Assembly (NCBI GenBank): GCA_963829995.1
Contig: CAWHKW010000031.1
Span: forward strand, 434,001-498,000
Direction: 5' to 3'
DNA: 64,000 nucleotides
Origin: JACCZX01 sp963829995
Lineage (GTDB): Bacteria > Pseudomonadota > Gammaproteobacteria > Burkholderiales > Burkholderiaceae_F
The position numbers and the translations under genes are program-made. Under the pieces are notes generated by a model. The model was given only the letters and a program-made list of their open reading frames with translations, made no database searches and was not told the origin of the DNA. Positions 34,455 to 45,747 of this stretch are shown piece by piece (positions within the stretch are counted from its first letter, which is position 1; every line of letters begins with the position of its first letter).

Positions 34455-37280
34455 TTAGCGGAATTTATAGCTCACGCCGATGCGATAGATGCGGCCGCGA
34501 ATATCGTATTGGGTAAAATCGTACGGGACCACTCCGTCCAAGAAACCGGGCCGTAGGGCGGCGTCTCGTCGGAGACGTTGAGCACCGAAGCCGACACCGA
34601 CAGGTTCGCCGTGATGTTGTAACGCCCGTACAGATCGAAGGTCGTGTATGACGGAACCTTGGTCGGGTACTTGCCGGTCTGGAAACGCGGATCCTGCGCC
34701 GTGAAGAAAGATCCCGCCAGGAAGTCATCGTAGTAGGAGTCGATGTAGTTGACGCGTCCCGACACTGTCCAGGGTCCCTGGTCCCAATCGAGCGACGCGA
34801 AGCCCTTCCAGCGCGGAACGGTCACCGTGCCACCGTTGCGGCCCACATTCTCGACGCCGTCTTCTTCGAACTTCGCCACGTAGGTTGTGTTCAGCCGGCT
34901 GGTAAAGCGACCCCAGTTCGTGCGTGCGATATGACGGATATCGAAGTCGACACCACGGGTCTCAGTTCGGTTGACGTTGATAAAGCCGTTCAGCACCGTC
35001 ACGATCTGACCGCCCGGGAACTGGGGCGTCGGCGGCAGACGAATGACCACCGCCGGGTTGTTGGTGTTGACGATGCTCTGGAAGCTCGGCGCATTGACAA
35101 TGTTGGACCAGGAGATGTCGTACACGTCGACTGATGCGTTGAAGGAGTTGTTCGGCTCCCACACGGCACCGATGGTCGTGCTGCGCGACTTCTCCGGCTG
35201 CAGGTTCGGGTTTCCGGTGAATACGCCGGAAATCTGCACACCGGTCTGTCCAGGGTTAACTGCATCATCATTGACCGTAACGAAGAACACGGCCCGCGAC
35301 GGCGTAATCTCGACCAGCGTCGGCGCGCGGAAGCCGCGGCCCCAGTTGGCGCGAAGCAGCAGCTCAGGCGTCGGGCTTGAATTTCAGGCCCAGCTTCGGA
35401 TTGGTGGTGTTACCAAAGTCGCTGTAGTCGTCATAGCGCAGCGCCGCCTGCATTTCGAGCATTCGCGTCAGCGGCAACGCGAGCTCCGCATAGGCCGCGA
35501 AGTTGTCGCGGCTGGCGTCGGTTGCGGTGTTGCCCTGACCCAGAATCAGACCCGCCGTTGACTGCAGGATCCGGCCGGTCATGCAGCTCTTCTTCGCGAT
35601 ACTCGGCGCCGAGCGCCAGGCCGATCGGTCCGCCCGGCAAGGATCCGAACTCGGTCGTGGCCTTGGTGTCGATGAACTTGAGCTCTGACTCGGCCTGGCG
35701 ATTCACATTGGTCACGACCGACGAGTTCACTGCCGCCGAATTGCTCAGCGGCAGGTCCAGGTTGTACGTCGCGCTGGTGGATATCGGCGTTGGGGGCTGC
35801 ACCGTGGTCGGAACGTTGAAGGCGGCGCTGATGCCGTTCTTCGTAGGCGCGGTTGGTGCCACGCTCTCGACTTCGTTCTTCGACCAACCCGCCGCGCTCT
35901 CGAGATCCCAGGTTCCGAAGCCGTACCGCAGGCCCGCCAGGCACCCGATACGTGTCGGACTCGATCTTGCGTATCGCGGGTCCCAAGCCCTTGCAGATTG
36001 CCGGTGAAGGTGGCGTTCGTTCCGAACGGATTGCCGGCAACGCCCGGTCCGTAAATGATGTTGTAGTTAAACGGCTGCAACCCGGCCGGAGTCGGCTCCA
36101 GTGCCGTCGTGATGAACACCGGCTTGGTGAAGGTCTGCTCGGTTTCGGTGTTGCTGTAAGCGAACTCGCCAAAGCCCTGCACCCGCGGCGTGAAGTCGAA
36201 CATGCCGCGGCCCAGGAATCCAATGCGCTCGGTACCGGGAATCGCCCACAACTGGTTGTGGATGTCGATCGCGCACCAGGTGTTGCCGGGCTGGTTGAGG
36301 TTGGTTGCGCCGGCACCTCCCAGCGGCGGAGGTGGATTGGGCTGGCCCGTTGCAGCGTTAAGGCCAAGGTTGATAAGCCCGGCCGCGACCGCGCCATTGA
36401 AGTCGAGCGACACTGCCGCCAATCGCGCCGCATTGGCTAGATCGCGCGGCGCATAGTTGCCGACGAGCGGCGTGCCAGCCGCTGTCGTGCCGGTGACGTT
36501 GTTCCATGTACCGCCGGCGGTCAGGCTCTGGAAGTTGCGGCCGCCGTCTTCGCCTCGATAGTCACGATCCTCGCCGAACTTGGTATCGGACAGCAGAATC
36601 TCGTCACGCTTGTAATAGTCGAGGACACCGAACACATTGAAGCTGCTGCGATCCGAGGTCGCCGAAGCCGGCCGATGACGCTGGCGCGATAGTCATTGGC
36701 GCCCTCGAAGAAGCCCATGTCGGCTGCCGCTTCGATGCCCTTGTAGTCACGGCGCAGGATGATGTTGACCACGCCGGCGATCGCGTCCGAGCCGTAAATT
36801 GCGGACGCACCATCCTTCAGAATCTCGATGCGCTCGACGGCGCTCGTCGGAATCGAGTTGAGGTCGACGAACGTTTCCTGCAGGTTCTGCGCGAAACCCG
36901 TAGCCGGTTACACGACGGCCGTTGAGCAGAACCAGCGTGCTTTTCTGGCCCAGGCCGCGCAACGCGATACCCGCCGCGCCAGGCGCAAAGCTGTTGGAGA
37001 AGCTCTCGCCGAAGCTGCCGCCGGTGTTGGCCGGAATGGTTCTGAGCACATCGGCCACGGTTGGCCGACCCGAGCGCTCAATCTGCTCGCGCGTAATGAT
37101 CTCGACCGGCGCGACAGTTTCTTGATCGGTGCGACGGATGTTGGACCCGGTAATCGTGATGCGTTCCAACTGCTGCTGCTGTGCTGGCGGCGTTTGCGCA
37201 TACGCTGTTGTGCCGACGACCGCGAGGCCGCCGAAGGCAAGCGCGAGGCCGTGCACCATCGGTTTCACTCTGAACAACAT
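34455..37280 (-). pseudogene. TonB-dependent receptor, copy 2 (several frame changes)
   Basis: A second large receptor of about 940 residues when frames are joined. It has a signal peptide (LAFGGLAVVGTTAYAQ), a plug with ITITGSNIRRTDQETVAPVE, STLVLLNGRRV and VERIEILKDGASAIYGSDAIAG, and a barrel whose last strand IGVSYKFR ends at the stop at 34455. Frame changes are visible near 36905, 36670, 35950, 35590, 35370 and 34550. The terminal one is informative: only the shifted frame yields the expected aromatic C-terminal strand. It is only moderately similar to copy 1. The two receptors lie between the TonB motor operon and a peptide ABC transporter, suggesting but not proving a shared substrate class. 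Confidence 0.82.
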
Positions 37281-37346
37281 GGAATTCCCCCGAGGAATTT
37301 AAGAGTTGACGCTTGCCCGGTTCGGGACCCTGCCGCCGGATATGCA

Positions 37347-37371
37347 AAACCCGTGTCCAAGGCACGGGTTT
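37347..37371 (-). terminator. Probable terminator of the yej operon
   Basis: A perfect 9-bp inverted repeat, AAACCCGTG / CACGGGTTT, with a 7-base loop lies between the end of yejF and the start of receptor 2. On the minus strand the stem ends in four T residues, which is short for an intrinsic terminator. The rest of 37281-37557 has no gene and should hold the receptor 2 promoter. Confidence 0.55.
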
Positions 37372-37557
37372 GTTCGGCGTTCCAGGCCTCTGACTCAGGC
37401 GTGCGAACGGGCCGATTCTCAACGTCGGGTCACGCTAATGCAACAAAGTGCATCGCGCCGAGCGGTGCCTGTTGTATCGAACACACACGCGGACTTGTAG
37501 CGGAGAGGAAGAAAATTTATTGCGCTGCGACAAGCGGAACGACGACGAGGAGTAACC

Positions 37558-39436
37558 CTATGCCGCACGCCGCAAAGAGCCAACCCGCGGTACCGCTGCG
37601 AGCAATGCTCGCGTGTACGCGGTCTTGCGGCCGCTGCAGTATGTCTTCGGCACGGCCCGCTTCGACGATCTTGCCGTCTTTCATCACTGCGATGTCGTGC
37701 GCCAAGTACTCGACCACACCGAAGTTATGCGTGATGAATAGATAAGCGACGCCGAGTTCAGCCTGCAACTGGCGCAGCAGATTCAGAATCTGCGCCTGCA
37801 CCGACACGTCGAGCGCCGAGGTGGGTTCATCGCAAACGATCAGCCGCGGCTCGACGGCCAGTGCGCGGGCAATCGCCAGCCGCTGCCGCTGGCCGCCCGA
37901 AAATTCGTGCGGATAACGGTCCACCGCATCGGCGCGTAAGCCGACCTTTTCGAGCAGCGTCGCGACTTCTGAGCGTCGTTGTGCGGCATCGACCGACGGT
38001 CGCAGCGCCACGATGCCTTCTTCGAGAATTTCCGAGACGCGCATGCGAGGATCGAGCGAAGCAAACGGATCCTGAAAAATGATCTGCATCTTGCGCCGCG
38101 CCTGATGCAGGTCATCGGCCTCGAGGCGATCGAGCGGCTGACCGTCAAGCCTGGCCTCGCCTTCGATGCGTGCGACGCCGCGCAGCAGTTGCAGCACTGC
38201 CTTGCCGGTGGTGGTCTTGCCGCAGCCGGACTCGCCGACCAGCGCCAACGTGCGACCCGCCTTGAGTTCGAACGAAATCCCGTCGACTGCCTTCACATAG
38301 GCGATGGTCCGCTTCAAGAGCCCCTGGCGAATCGGAAAGTAGACGCGATAGTCGCGAACCTGCAGCAGCGGTGGTGCGGACGGATTCGGACGCGAGCTGG
38401 GTGCCGCTGACGCATCGGCCGCTGACGCCAATGCCGCCGGCGCTGCCGAAACGCGAACGTCTGAGGTCATCCCCTCCTTATATAGAACGCAGCGGACACG
38501 ATGCTCCAAGATCGGTTCAAACAGCGGCGGTGGGGCGGCGACGCATTCGGCGTGCGCCCACGGGCAGCGATCGGCAAAGCGACAGCCAGTGAAAGTCTGG
38601 TTAAGCGGCGGCACCTTGCCCGGGATTGCGGCCAGCCGTTCACCGCGCTTTTCGGTGTTTGGCAGCGCAGCGAGCAGCAGTTGCGCATACGGATGAAGAG
38701 GGCGTGCGAAAAATTCCTGCGTCTCTGCGACTTCGACGATCTGGCCGGCGTACATCAACGCAATGCGGTGCGCGACTTCACTGACGATGCCGAGATCGTG
38801 CGTGATCAGCAGCATTGCCATCCCTTGCGCCTTTTGCAGCTCGACCAGCAGCTCGAGGATCTGCTTCTGGATCGTCACGTCGAGCGCGGTGGTGGGCTCG
38901 TCGGCGATCAACACGTCGGGCTCGGCGGCGAGCGCGATCGCAATCATCACGCGCTGCTTCTGACCGCCGGAGAGTTCGAACGGATAACTGTCGATGCGCC
39001 GCTCGGCTTCCGGCAGGCCCACGCGCTGCAGCCATTGCAATGCCTTGGCGCGCGACGCGGCACCTTTGAGTGCGGTGTGCCGCTCTATCACTTCGACGAC
39101 TTGCGCGCCGACGCGAAGCACCGGGTTCAGACTGGTCGCCGGCTCCTGAAAGATGATGCTGATGCGGCGCCCGCGCACGTCGCGCATGCGCGCTTCGGGT
39201 AACGCAGTGACATCCATTCCGGCCAGGTTGACCGTGCCGGCGTCGACTCTGCCGTTGTCGGGCAGCAACCGCAAAATCGAGAGCGCAGTCATCGATTTGC
39301 CGCAGCCGGACTCGCCGACCAGCGCAAAAGTTTCTCCGCGCGCGATGCTCAGCGACAGTGCGTCGACTGCACGCACGAGGCCGGAATCGGTGTCGAGCAC
39401 GGTCCCCAGATCTGCGACCGCTAGTGCCGCCGTCAT
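37558..39436 (-). CDS. yejF: Peptide ABC transporter, dual ATP-binding protein (C-terminal frameshift)
   Basis: Two fused ABC ATPase domains that power peptide import. The first domain has GESGCGKS, ELSGGQKQR and LIADEPTTALD; the second has GESGCGKTTT, EFSGGQRQR and IVCDEPTSALD, so both sites look active. Between them lie the Cys-containing oligopeptide-transporter tail (GCRFADRCPWAH) and a low-complexity Ala/Ser/Pro linker. Near 37620 the literal frame leaves the family pattern and gives a hydrophobic tail to 37517; dropping one base restores DAYTRALLAAVPRVG and a stop at 37558, the usual YejF ending. The 5' end overlaps yejE by 4 bases. Confidence 0.88.
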
Positions 39437-40875
39437 GCCGCTTCCTTCAACAATCGTCGTGGCCGAAACACGCGTGCGCGCGGATCGAACGCCTCACGCA
39501 CCGCGTCGGCAAAGAAGTTCGCGGCCAGCACCAGCGCGAGCATGAAAGTGAATGCGGTCGCCAGGTTCCACCACACCACCGGGTCGCGCGACATCTCGCT
39601 GCGCGCAAGGTTGATCATCGATCCGAACGACGACGAGTTCGGATCGACGCCCACCCCTACGTACGAAAGCACCGCCTCGTAGAGCACCAGCGCCGAGAAG
39701 TCGAGCACGGCGACGATCAGCACCAGGTGCATCACGTTCGGCAGTATGTGGCGCGCCATCACGCGCCATTTGCTGACTCCGAACGCATGCGCGGCCTGCA
39801 CATAGTCGAGCTCGGCGATTTTCAGTGTTTCGGCGCGCAGCAGTCTGCACAACGTCGCCCAGCCAGTGACGCCGAGAATCAGGCACAGCAGGAACAAGCG
39901 GAACTCGGCACGCTCGACGCCGGTTTCAAAAACATCGGCGTGCTGATCGATGTAGACGTTGATCAGTAGAACGAACGCGGCTACCAGCAGGATTGGCGGA
40001 ATCGACGACAGCACGGTATAGAAGTACTGGATGGCGTCGTCGACCCAGCCCTTGAAGTAGCCCGCGAGAATGCCCAGCGCGATCGCCAGCGGCAATGTCG
40101 CAATCGTCGCCAGCGAACCGATCACGACGGCGGTGCGAATACTTTTCAGCGCCTGATAAAGCACGTCGTTGCCGGTGCGATCGGTGCCAAACGGGTGGTA
40201 GTACGGCCAAAGTGCTGCCAGCCAGCCGACAATCATTGCGATCACGATCACTGTGATCAGCATCGACCGCCACGGGATTTCTGTTTCGCCGCGAGCGATC
40301 TGCGAGAACGACAGACGCAGGCCGCCGTGCCTGCGGCCGATCAGTGCCGCGACCGCGACCGCGATCACAATGCCGACGAGCAGGCCTGTAAGAACGCCCT
40401 GCAACGATCGCGCTGCAATGTCGGCCCGCCATTCGCTTTCAGGCTGTTTCAAATGCGAGCCGCCATGGGCCAGGCGGGGATTGCCGCGTATTTCCTTACC
40501 ATCGACGACCTGCGTTTCCTTCTGAAACGACCAGTAGGCCAACGGTGTTGAATACGTTTTCTCGCGCGCCTCGATGGCGTGCAACATCAATGCGTCGAAG
40601 ATTGAAAGCGTGCGCGTGCCGTAGGCAACCTGCGCGTCCGCCGAGGCGCCTTCAATTGCAGACAGACGCGGCCGGAAATGCACAGAATCGAGCAGCGCAA
40701 TCGTGATGAACACGCCAAGCACGACCGCTGCGCACATCGCGGGCGCGTCGCGCAACACGTGCGACCAATTGGCCTTCGCCCGCACGTCGTGGCGCACACG
40801 CCAGATATAAAAAAGCACGCCAGCAACGACCAGCCACAGCACGAAGTCGGTCCAAAGAAAAACGAACTTAGGCAA
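39433..40875 (-). CDS. yejE: Peptide ABC transporter permease, YejE type
   Basis: An inner-membrane permease of 480 residues. The N-terminal 190 residues contain two to three membrane segments and a long periplasmic loop. The C-terminal half is the BPD_transp_1 core, with GTDRTGNDVLYQALKSIRTA and the EAA loop around YVQAAHAFGVSKWRVMARHILPN. The N-terminal part is longer than in E. coli YejE (341 residues), but long N-termini are seen in betaproteobacterial homologues. It overlaps both neighbours, so the four yej genes form a tight operon. Confidence 0.9.
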   Translation of the reverse strand: MPKFVFLWTDFVLWLVVAGVLFYIWRVRHDVRAKANWSHVLRDAPAMCAAVVLGVFITIALLDSVHFRPRLSAIEGASADAQVAYGTRTLSIFDALMLHAIEAREKTYSTPLAYWSFQKETQVVDGKEIRGNPRLAHGGSHLKQPESEWRADIAARSLQGVLTGLLVGIVIAVAVAALIGRRHGGLRLSFSQIARGETEIPWRSMLITVIVIAMIVGWLAALWPYYHPFGTDRTGNDVLYQALKSIRTAVVIGSLATIATLPLAIALGILAGYFKGWVDDAIQYFYTVLSSIPPILLVAAFVLLINVYIDQHADVFETGVERAEFRLFLLCLILGVTGWATLCRLLRAETLKIAELDYVQAAHAFGVSKWRVMARHILPNVMHLVLIVAVLDFSALVLYEAVLSYVGVGVDPNSSSFGSMINLARSEMSRDPVVWWNLATAFTFMLALVLAANFFADAVREAFDPRARVFRPRRLLKEAA

Positions 40876-41845
40876 GCCGCACTCTCGGATCGACGAACGT
40901 GTACGCGATGTCGGTTGCCAGATACGCGAGGATGTACAGCAGCGATCCCAGGAAAACCATCACATGCACGATCGCGAAATCCTGCCCGCTGATCGCTTCG
41001 ATCACATACGTGCCAAGACCGGGAATGCCGAAGAACGATTCGAAGACGATCGAGCCGAGAAACGCGTACGGCAACAGCGCGCTGACGTGCGTCAACACTG
41101 GCAGCCACGTATTGCGCAGAACATGGCGGAACAGCACGACCGCTTCAGACAATCCCTTCGAGCGCGCAGTTCGAACATAATCTTTGTTCGCTTCCTCGAG
41201 CAGCATCGCGCGAAAGAGCCGCGCTTCCGAGCCGAGCTGAAAGATGATGCCGACGATGATTGGCAGCGCCAGAAACTTCAGCAAGCTAAGGCCCGGCACG
41301 AAGCCCGACAGCGGCACCAGCTTCAGCATCTTGCCGAAGAACCACTGCGCCATGATGATGTAGAACAGACTCGAGATCGACATCATCACGACGCACAGCA
41401 CCGTGCCCCAGAAGTCGAGGTAGCTCGCGCGAAAAAACACCAATAGCAAAGAGAACGCAATGCCGACGATCACGGTCAGCAGCAGCATCGGCCCGGCGAG
41501 CGTCAGGCTCACCAGCAGTCGGGTGGCAATCTCGTGCCGGATTTCGCGCCCGCTATCGCTGGTGCCGAAGTCGAGCGAAAACAGCCGAAGTGAACGGTCG
41601 TAGAAAATAGTCTTTGTGATCTTCTCGACACCTTCAGCGTCGCGGTTGAACCACAAAGGCTTGTCGTAGCCGCGCTCCGCCTTCCATTTTTCGATTGCAT
41701 CCGCCGATACGCGTTTACCCCCGATGTTGAGGCGTGCGATGTTGTCTGGTGAGTTCACCGCAAAAAAAAGCGTGAACGTCAGCAGGTTCACGCCGATCAA
41801 AATCAGCACCGCGTACAGCGCGCGGCGCACGATGTAGTTCGTCAC
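40868..41845 (-). CDS. yejB: Peptide ABC transporter permease, YejB type
   Basis: An inner-membrane permease of 325 residues with about six membrane helices. The first helix (RALYAVLILIGVNLLTFTLFF) is followed by a periplasmic loop and the transport core, with the EAA-like segment NKDYVRTARSKGLSEAVVLFRHVLRNTWLP. The C-terminus YTFVDPRVRL is typical of DppB/OppB/YejB. The start is a GTG (MTNYIVRRALY) sharing bases with the yejA stop, and the 3' end overlaps yejE by 8 bases. Confidence 0.92.
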   Translation of the reverse strand: MTNYIVRRALYAVLILIGVNLLTFTLFFAVNSPDNIARLNIGGKRVSADAIEKWKAERGYDKPLWFNRDAEGVEKITKTIFYDRSLRLFSLDFGTSDSGREIRHEIATRLLVSLTLAGPMLLLTVIVGIAFSLLLVFFRASYLDFWGTVLCVVMMSISSLFYIIMAQWFFGKMLKLVPLSGFVPGLSLLKFLALPIIVGIIFQLGSEARLFRAMLLEEANKDYVRTARSKGLSEAVVLFRHVLRNTWLPVLTHVSALLPYAFLGSIVFESFFGIPGLGTYVIEAISGQDFAIVHVMVFLGSLLYILAYLATDIAYTFVDPRVRLA

Positions 41846-44068
41846 TACTCAGCTCCGCTGGCGGCTAGACCGCGCGCCGCGTTCTCACGCTCGCGTCGTT
41901 TCCAGGTCCGGAATGCCGGGATGACCGCCGCTATAAGCGCCAGCGCGATCAGCACAATGGGCCACCAGATCGGGTTGTTCCATTCGGCGATCTTTGCCGC
42001 GCGCAGTGCGGGATCGACCTTAAAGTACATCAGCCGGTCCATTATCTGCGGCGATGGCTTCACATTGCCGAGCCATTGATGGTGGACCGAGCCTGCATAC
42101 GGGTTGTATCCAAAGGCCCACGGCGCATCTTCCTGAATGATCGCGACCATCTGGTCCATCACCTGCTGCTTGCGCGGCCCGTCATCGAGATACTTCATTT
42201 CCTCAAACAGCTTGTCGAACTCCGGATTTTGATAGTTCGCGGTGTTGTTGCCGTTCCCCTGTGTCAGGGCCTGAGAATTTGGTCCGTACAAGAGAAACAG
42301 GAAGTTCTCGGCGTCGGGGTAATCAGCCTGCCAGCCCCACCAGAAAATCTGCAGGCTGCCCTTGTCGGCCTTGTCCTGAAAGCGGTTGTAATCGGTCGCG
42401 CGCAACTCGAGCTGCACACCGATTTTGGCGAACTGCTTGACCATCCATTCGACTTCGGCCTTTAATTCGGGCGTGAGGGCGCGCTGGTAGTCATAGTTCA
42501 ATACCAGCGGTTGTCCCGTTTTGGCATCACGCCCGTCCGGGTAGCCAGCCTCCGCCAGCAATTTCTTGGCTGCTTCGATTGACTTGCGCTTCGGCTTTCC
42601 GTTGACGACGTCGTACACCGTCCGGTTGATTCCATCCCGGCGAAAACCGAACACCTCGGGTGGCACGGCACTCATCGCGGGTTCGCCGGCTGCCTTGCTT
42701 TCAAAGACCCGCACAAACTCTTCCCAGTCGATCGCGATCGAGAGCGCTTGCCGTAGTTTGCGGTTGCGAGTCTGCTCCTCGGGAGTCTTCCCTTTGCCGA
42801 CGACCGGGTCCAGCCAATTAAATCCCAGGTACCAATTGGAGCTTTCAAGCGTGCGTGGCATCTGGATGCCGCGCTCTTTGAACAGCCGCGCGACATCCTC
42901 GGAGTTCTTGACGTCGTAGTCGACGTCAAGCAGCCAGTCGTGACGCGAGACCTCGGGGTTGTCGTAGTAGCCCTGCATGAATTTCGTCTTCTGCGGAATC
43001 CTTTCCTTCTCGATCGTGAAGACAACGCGGTCGATAAACGGCATCGACTTCCCGCAATCCACTAGCAGCCCAGCACCCCGGTCAACACTCTCACCGTCGC
43101 ACGGGTACGGCTCGCCGCGAAAGTTCGGATTACGCGTCAGCACGTGGCGGCGATTCACCTGTGATTCGGTCAACATGTACGGACCAGTGCCGACCGGCCA
43201 GTCATTCATCGTCAGGTTGTTCGCCGCCATTCCCGGCTGCGAATAAAACTTGTCGGCCTCCCACGGCACAGGCGCGAAGAAACCGAGTGTCATCCAGTAC
43301 TTGAACTGCGGGTATTTGCCGATCAGCCGAATGCGCAGCGTGTGATCGTCGAGCGCTTCAGCGCCGGCGAACGGATAGTCGCGAAAGTCCAGGAACGGCA
43401 GGCTGCGGTCCGTGAGCGGCCGGCCGTTGCGCAGCTTCGCATCCACTACGCTGATCTGGTCGCCGTACTCCTTCAGCCCCTTGATTTTCTCCGCAAGCGG
43501 TGAGAATGACGGCGACTTGATGCGGGTAGTGGCCAACCGGCGGATCGCGTAGACGTAGTCGTGCGCGGTGAGCTCGCGCGTTCCCTGATGCTCGAATTCA
43601 AGCGGAGTGCGTTTGTTGCGTATCGTTGCTTCAGGAAGTGCGTGATTGACGATACTTGCCGCTCGCATCTTTGGCGAATGCCGGATGCGGCGCGAACTTG
43701 ATTCCCTTCTGTATTTTGATGTCGTAGATCGACTCGGCGATTTCGAGGCCAGGGGCATCGGCGGGAAGCTCGCGGCCATCCTTGCCGAAGTAGCGCGGAA
43801 GGACGACCGCCTCTGCCGAACGTGGCACCACTTCGTAGGGCCGCTTCAGATAGTGGAAGCGATACGGCGGTTCGTAGATCGAGTAGAGGAAGGGTGCCTC
43901 GTCAACTGCGTACGAAGCGGTCGGGTCGAAGTACTTTGGCGAGCGCTCCTGAAAACCGTTGAAAAGTGTGTTGGTCTTCTCGGCGCCCGCGGCGTGCGGG
44001 CTATTGGTAATGCGATCACAACCGCTGGCGGTCAGCGCGGCGATCAGAATCCAGACGGGCAACCGCAT
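41845..44068 (-). CDS. yejA: Peptide-binding lipoprotein of the Yej-type ABC transporter (one frameshift)
   Basis: An extracellular solute-binding protein, family 5, of about 740 residues. The signal peptide ends in a lipobox (LTASGC), so it should be anchored by lipid. A C-terminal membrane helix (about WWPIVLIALALIAAVIPAF) followed by a basic tail suggests a second anchor. The body has the family pattern, for example ELTAHDYVYAIRRLA, GTGPYMLTE and FWWGWQADYPD. The frame changes near 43650, where KDASGKYR joins HALPEATIRNKRTPLEF; one base explains it. ATG at 44068 has AAAGGA upstream. It is the first gene of the yej operon, divergent from ybgC. Confidence 0.88.
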
Positions 44069-44208
44069 TGTCATCCTTTGAAGCGCGCGCGATTGTAAAT
44101 CGCCGCGCCTATCAGGGCGGCGCGATTCGCGCTGACCAAGGCTGCGGAAGCGCGCCTTATACTTCGCCGCAAGCAAAAAAATTCGCGAATGATCCCATCG
44201 CGATTCTC

Positions 44209-44631
44209 GTGCTCGATAAACCCTTTACCTGGACGATCCGCGTTTACTACGAAGACACGGACACCTGCGGCATCGTCTACTACGCCAACTATCTCAAGTT
44301 CTTCGAGCGGGCGCGCACCGAATGGTTGCGCTCGGTGGGCTTCGAGCAGCAGAAAGTGGCCGACGAATTGGGTCTGCGGTTTGTGATTGCGCGCGTCGAA
44401 TGCGATTTCAGGCAGCCGGCCAGGCTTGACGATGTGATTGATGTCGACGTACGAGTGGCTCGGGCCGGCAGCGCGTCGATCGTTTTCGACCAGACCGCGA
44501 AGCGCGGGGACACGGTGCTGGCTACCGCGCGGGTGCGGGCCGGCTGCATCGAATCGAACAGCCTGATTCCGATGCCAATGCCGCCATTGCTGCGCGCAGC
44601 GGTCGAGCAACTGCCTCAACTGGAAACATGA
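44209..44631 (+). CDS. ybgC: Tol-Pal system-associated acyl-CoA thioesterase
   Basis: A hotdog-fold thioesterase of 140 residues from the GTG at 44209. The 4HBT-family signature VYYEDTDTCGIVYYANYLKFFERARTEW contains the catalytic Asp. E. coli YbgC has 134 residues. Longer in-frame readings start within the yejA leader and lack character; no good ribosome site is seen for any start. It opens the Tol-Pal operon, with the stop overlapping tolQ. Confidence 0.92.
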   Translation: MLDKPFTWTIRVYYEDTDTCGIVYYANYLKFFERARTEWLRSVGFEQQKVADELGLRFVIARVECDFRQPARLDDVIDVDVRVARAGSASIVFDQTAKRGDTVLATARVRAGCIESNSLIPMPMPPLLRAAVEQLPQLET

Positions 44632-45317
44632 CACCGACCGCCGACCTCTCGATTCTTTCGCTGATCACACAAGCCACGCTGGTGGTGCAGATCGTGATGC
44701 TGTTGCTCGCCTTTCTTTCGATCGCATCATGGACGGCGATCTTTCAGAAGCAGTTCTCGATCAAGCGCGCCAAACGCGAGACCAACGATTTCGAGAAGCA
44801 GTTCTGGGGAGGCGCCGATCTGTCGCGCCTGCACGAGATCGCGTCGAATCCGCGCCGCAAGGCAGGGGCCGAGGAGCGCATTTTCGAGGCGGGCATGAGC
44901 GAATACCTGAAGCTGCGCTCGCGCGCTTCCACTTCGGAAGACCGGCCGGCGATGCTCGACGGTGCGCGCCGCGCGATGCGCGCTGCCTACCAGCGCGAAA
45001 TGGACGCGCTCGAAGCCCGGCTCAATTTCCTGGCGTCGGTGGGGTCGGTCAGTCCGTATATAGGGCTGTTCGGCACGGTCTGGGGAATCATGCACGCGTT
45101 TACCGGTCTGTCGAATCTGCAGCAGGCCAATCTGGCGAGCGTCGCACCTGGCATTGCCGAGGCGCTGGTCGCGACCGCGATCGGCCTGTTTGCAGCAATA
45201 CCGGCAGTGGTTGCCTATAACCGTTTCGCGAACGACATCGATCGGCTTGCCAATCGTTTTGAGAGCTTCATGGAAGAATTTCTGAACATCCTGCAGCGCC
45301 ATAAGCCCGCAACCTGA
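44628..45317 (+). CDS. tolQ: Tol-Pal system proton channel subunit TolQ
   Basis: An inner-membrane protein of 229 residues with three helices. The first (LVVQIVMLLLAFLSIASWTAIF), the conserved FLASVGSVSPYIGLFGTVWGIMHAFTGL and the last helix VATAIGLFAAIPAVVAYNRF define TolQ. With TolR it powers TolA to keep the outer membrane joined to the wall during division. It overlaps ybgC by 4 bases and tolR by 1. Confidence 0.96.
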   Translation: MTPTADLSILSLITQATLVVQIVMLLLAFLSIASWTAIFQKQFSIKRAKRETNDFEKQFWGGADLSRLHEIASNPRRKAGAEERIFEAGMSEYLKLRSRASTSEDRPAMLDGARRAMRAAYQREMDALEARLNFLASVGSVSPYIGLFGTVWGIMHAFTGLSNLQQANLASVAPGIAEALVATAIGLFAAIPAVVAYNRFANDIDRLANRFESFMEEFLNILQRHKPAT

Positions 45318-45739
45318 TGGCACTGGTCGCGCGCCGCACGGGTAAACGCCGCCGCCTGATGGCGGACATCAACGTCGTGCCGTATGTCGACGTGATGCTG
45401 GTGCTGGTCGTTATCCTGATGGTCGCGGCGCCGTTCGTGAATCCTGGCGTCGTTGACCTGCCGACAGTCGCCAAAGCCGGGCCGCAGAAGGCAATGCCGG
45501 TGCGCGTTGTCGTTCGCAGCGACGGCCGTCTTTCCGTGTTCGACGGTAGCGTCGAAACAGGGGTGCAAAAGGGAGAGCTTTCGGCCGCCGTCCAAAGCCG
45601 TCAAAAGGGAGACCCGAAGACGCCCGTGGTGATCGAAGCTGATTCCAAGGTTCAGTACGACGCGGTGATCGGCGTGATGAGCATTCTGCAGAAGGCGGGC
45701 GTACAGAGCGTCGGGCTGTCGCTGCGTCCGGCGCAGTAG
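45317..45739 (+). CDS. tolR: Tol-Pal system protein TolR
   Basis: A 140-residue protein with one membrane helix, DINVVPYVDVMLVLVVILMV, including the Asp for proton passage, and a periplasmic domain ending in MSILQKAGVQSVGLSL. The ATG shares a base with the tolQ stop, so expression is coupled. It is distinct from the two ExbD proteins at 29.2-30.1 kb, which belong to the TonB motor. Confidence 0.95.
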   Translation: MALVARRTGKRRRLMADINVVPYVDVMLVLVVILMVAAPFVNPGVVDLPTVAKAGPQKAMPVRVVVRSDGRLSVFDGSVETGVQKGELSAAVQSRQKGDPKTPVVIEADSKVQYDAVIGVMSILQKAGVQSVGLSLRPAQ

Positions 45740-45747
45740 CGTTTGAA

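Noticed and set aside
31475..37280. Phase variation of the two TonB-dependent receptors
   Set aside because: The frame changes are scattered single indels, not changes in a long simple repeat tract near the start.
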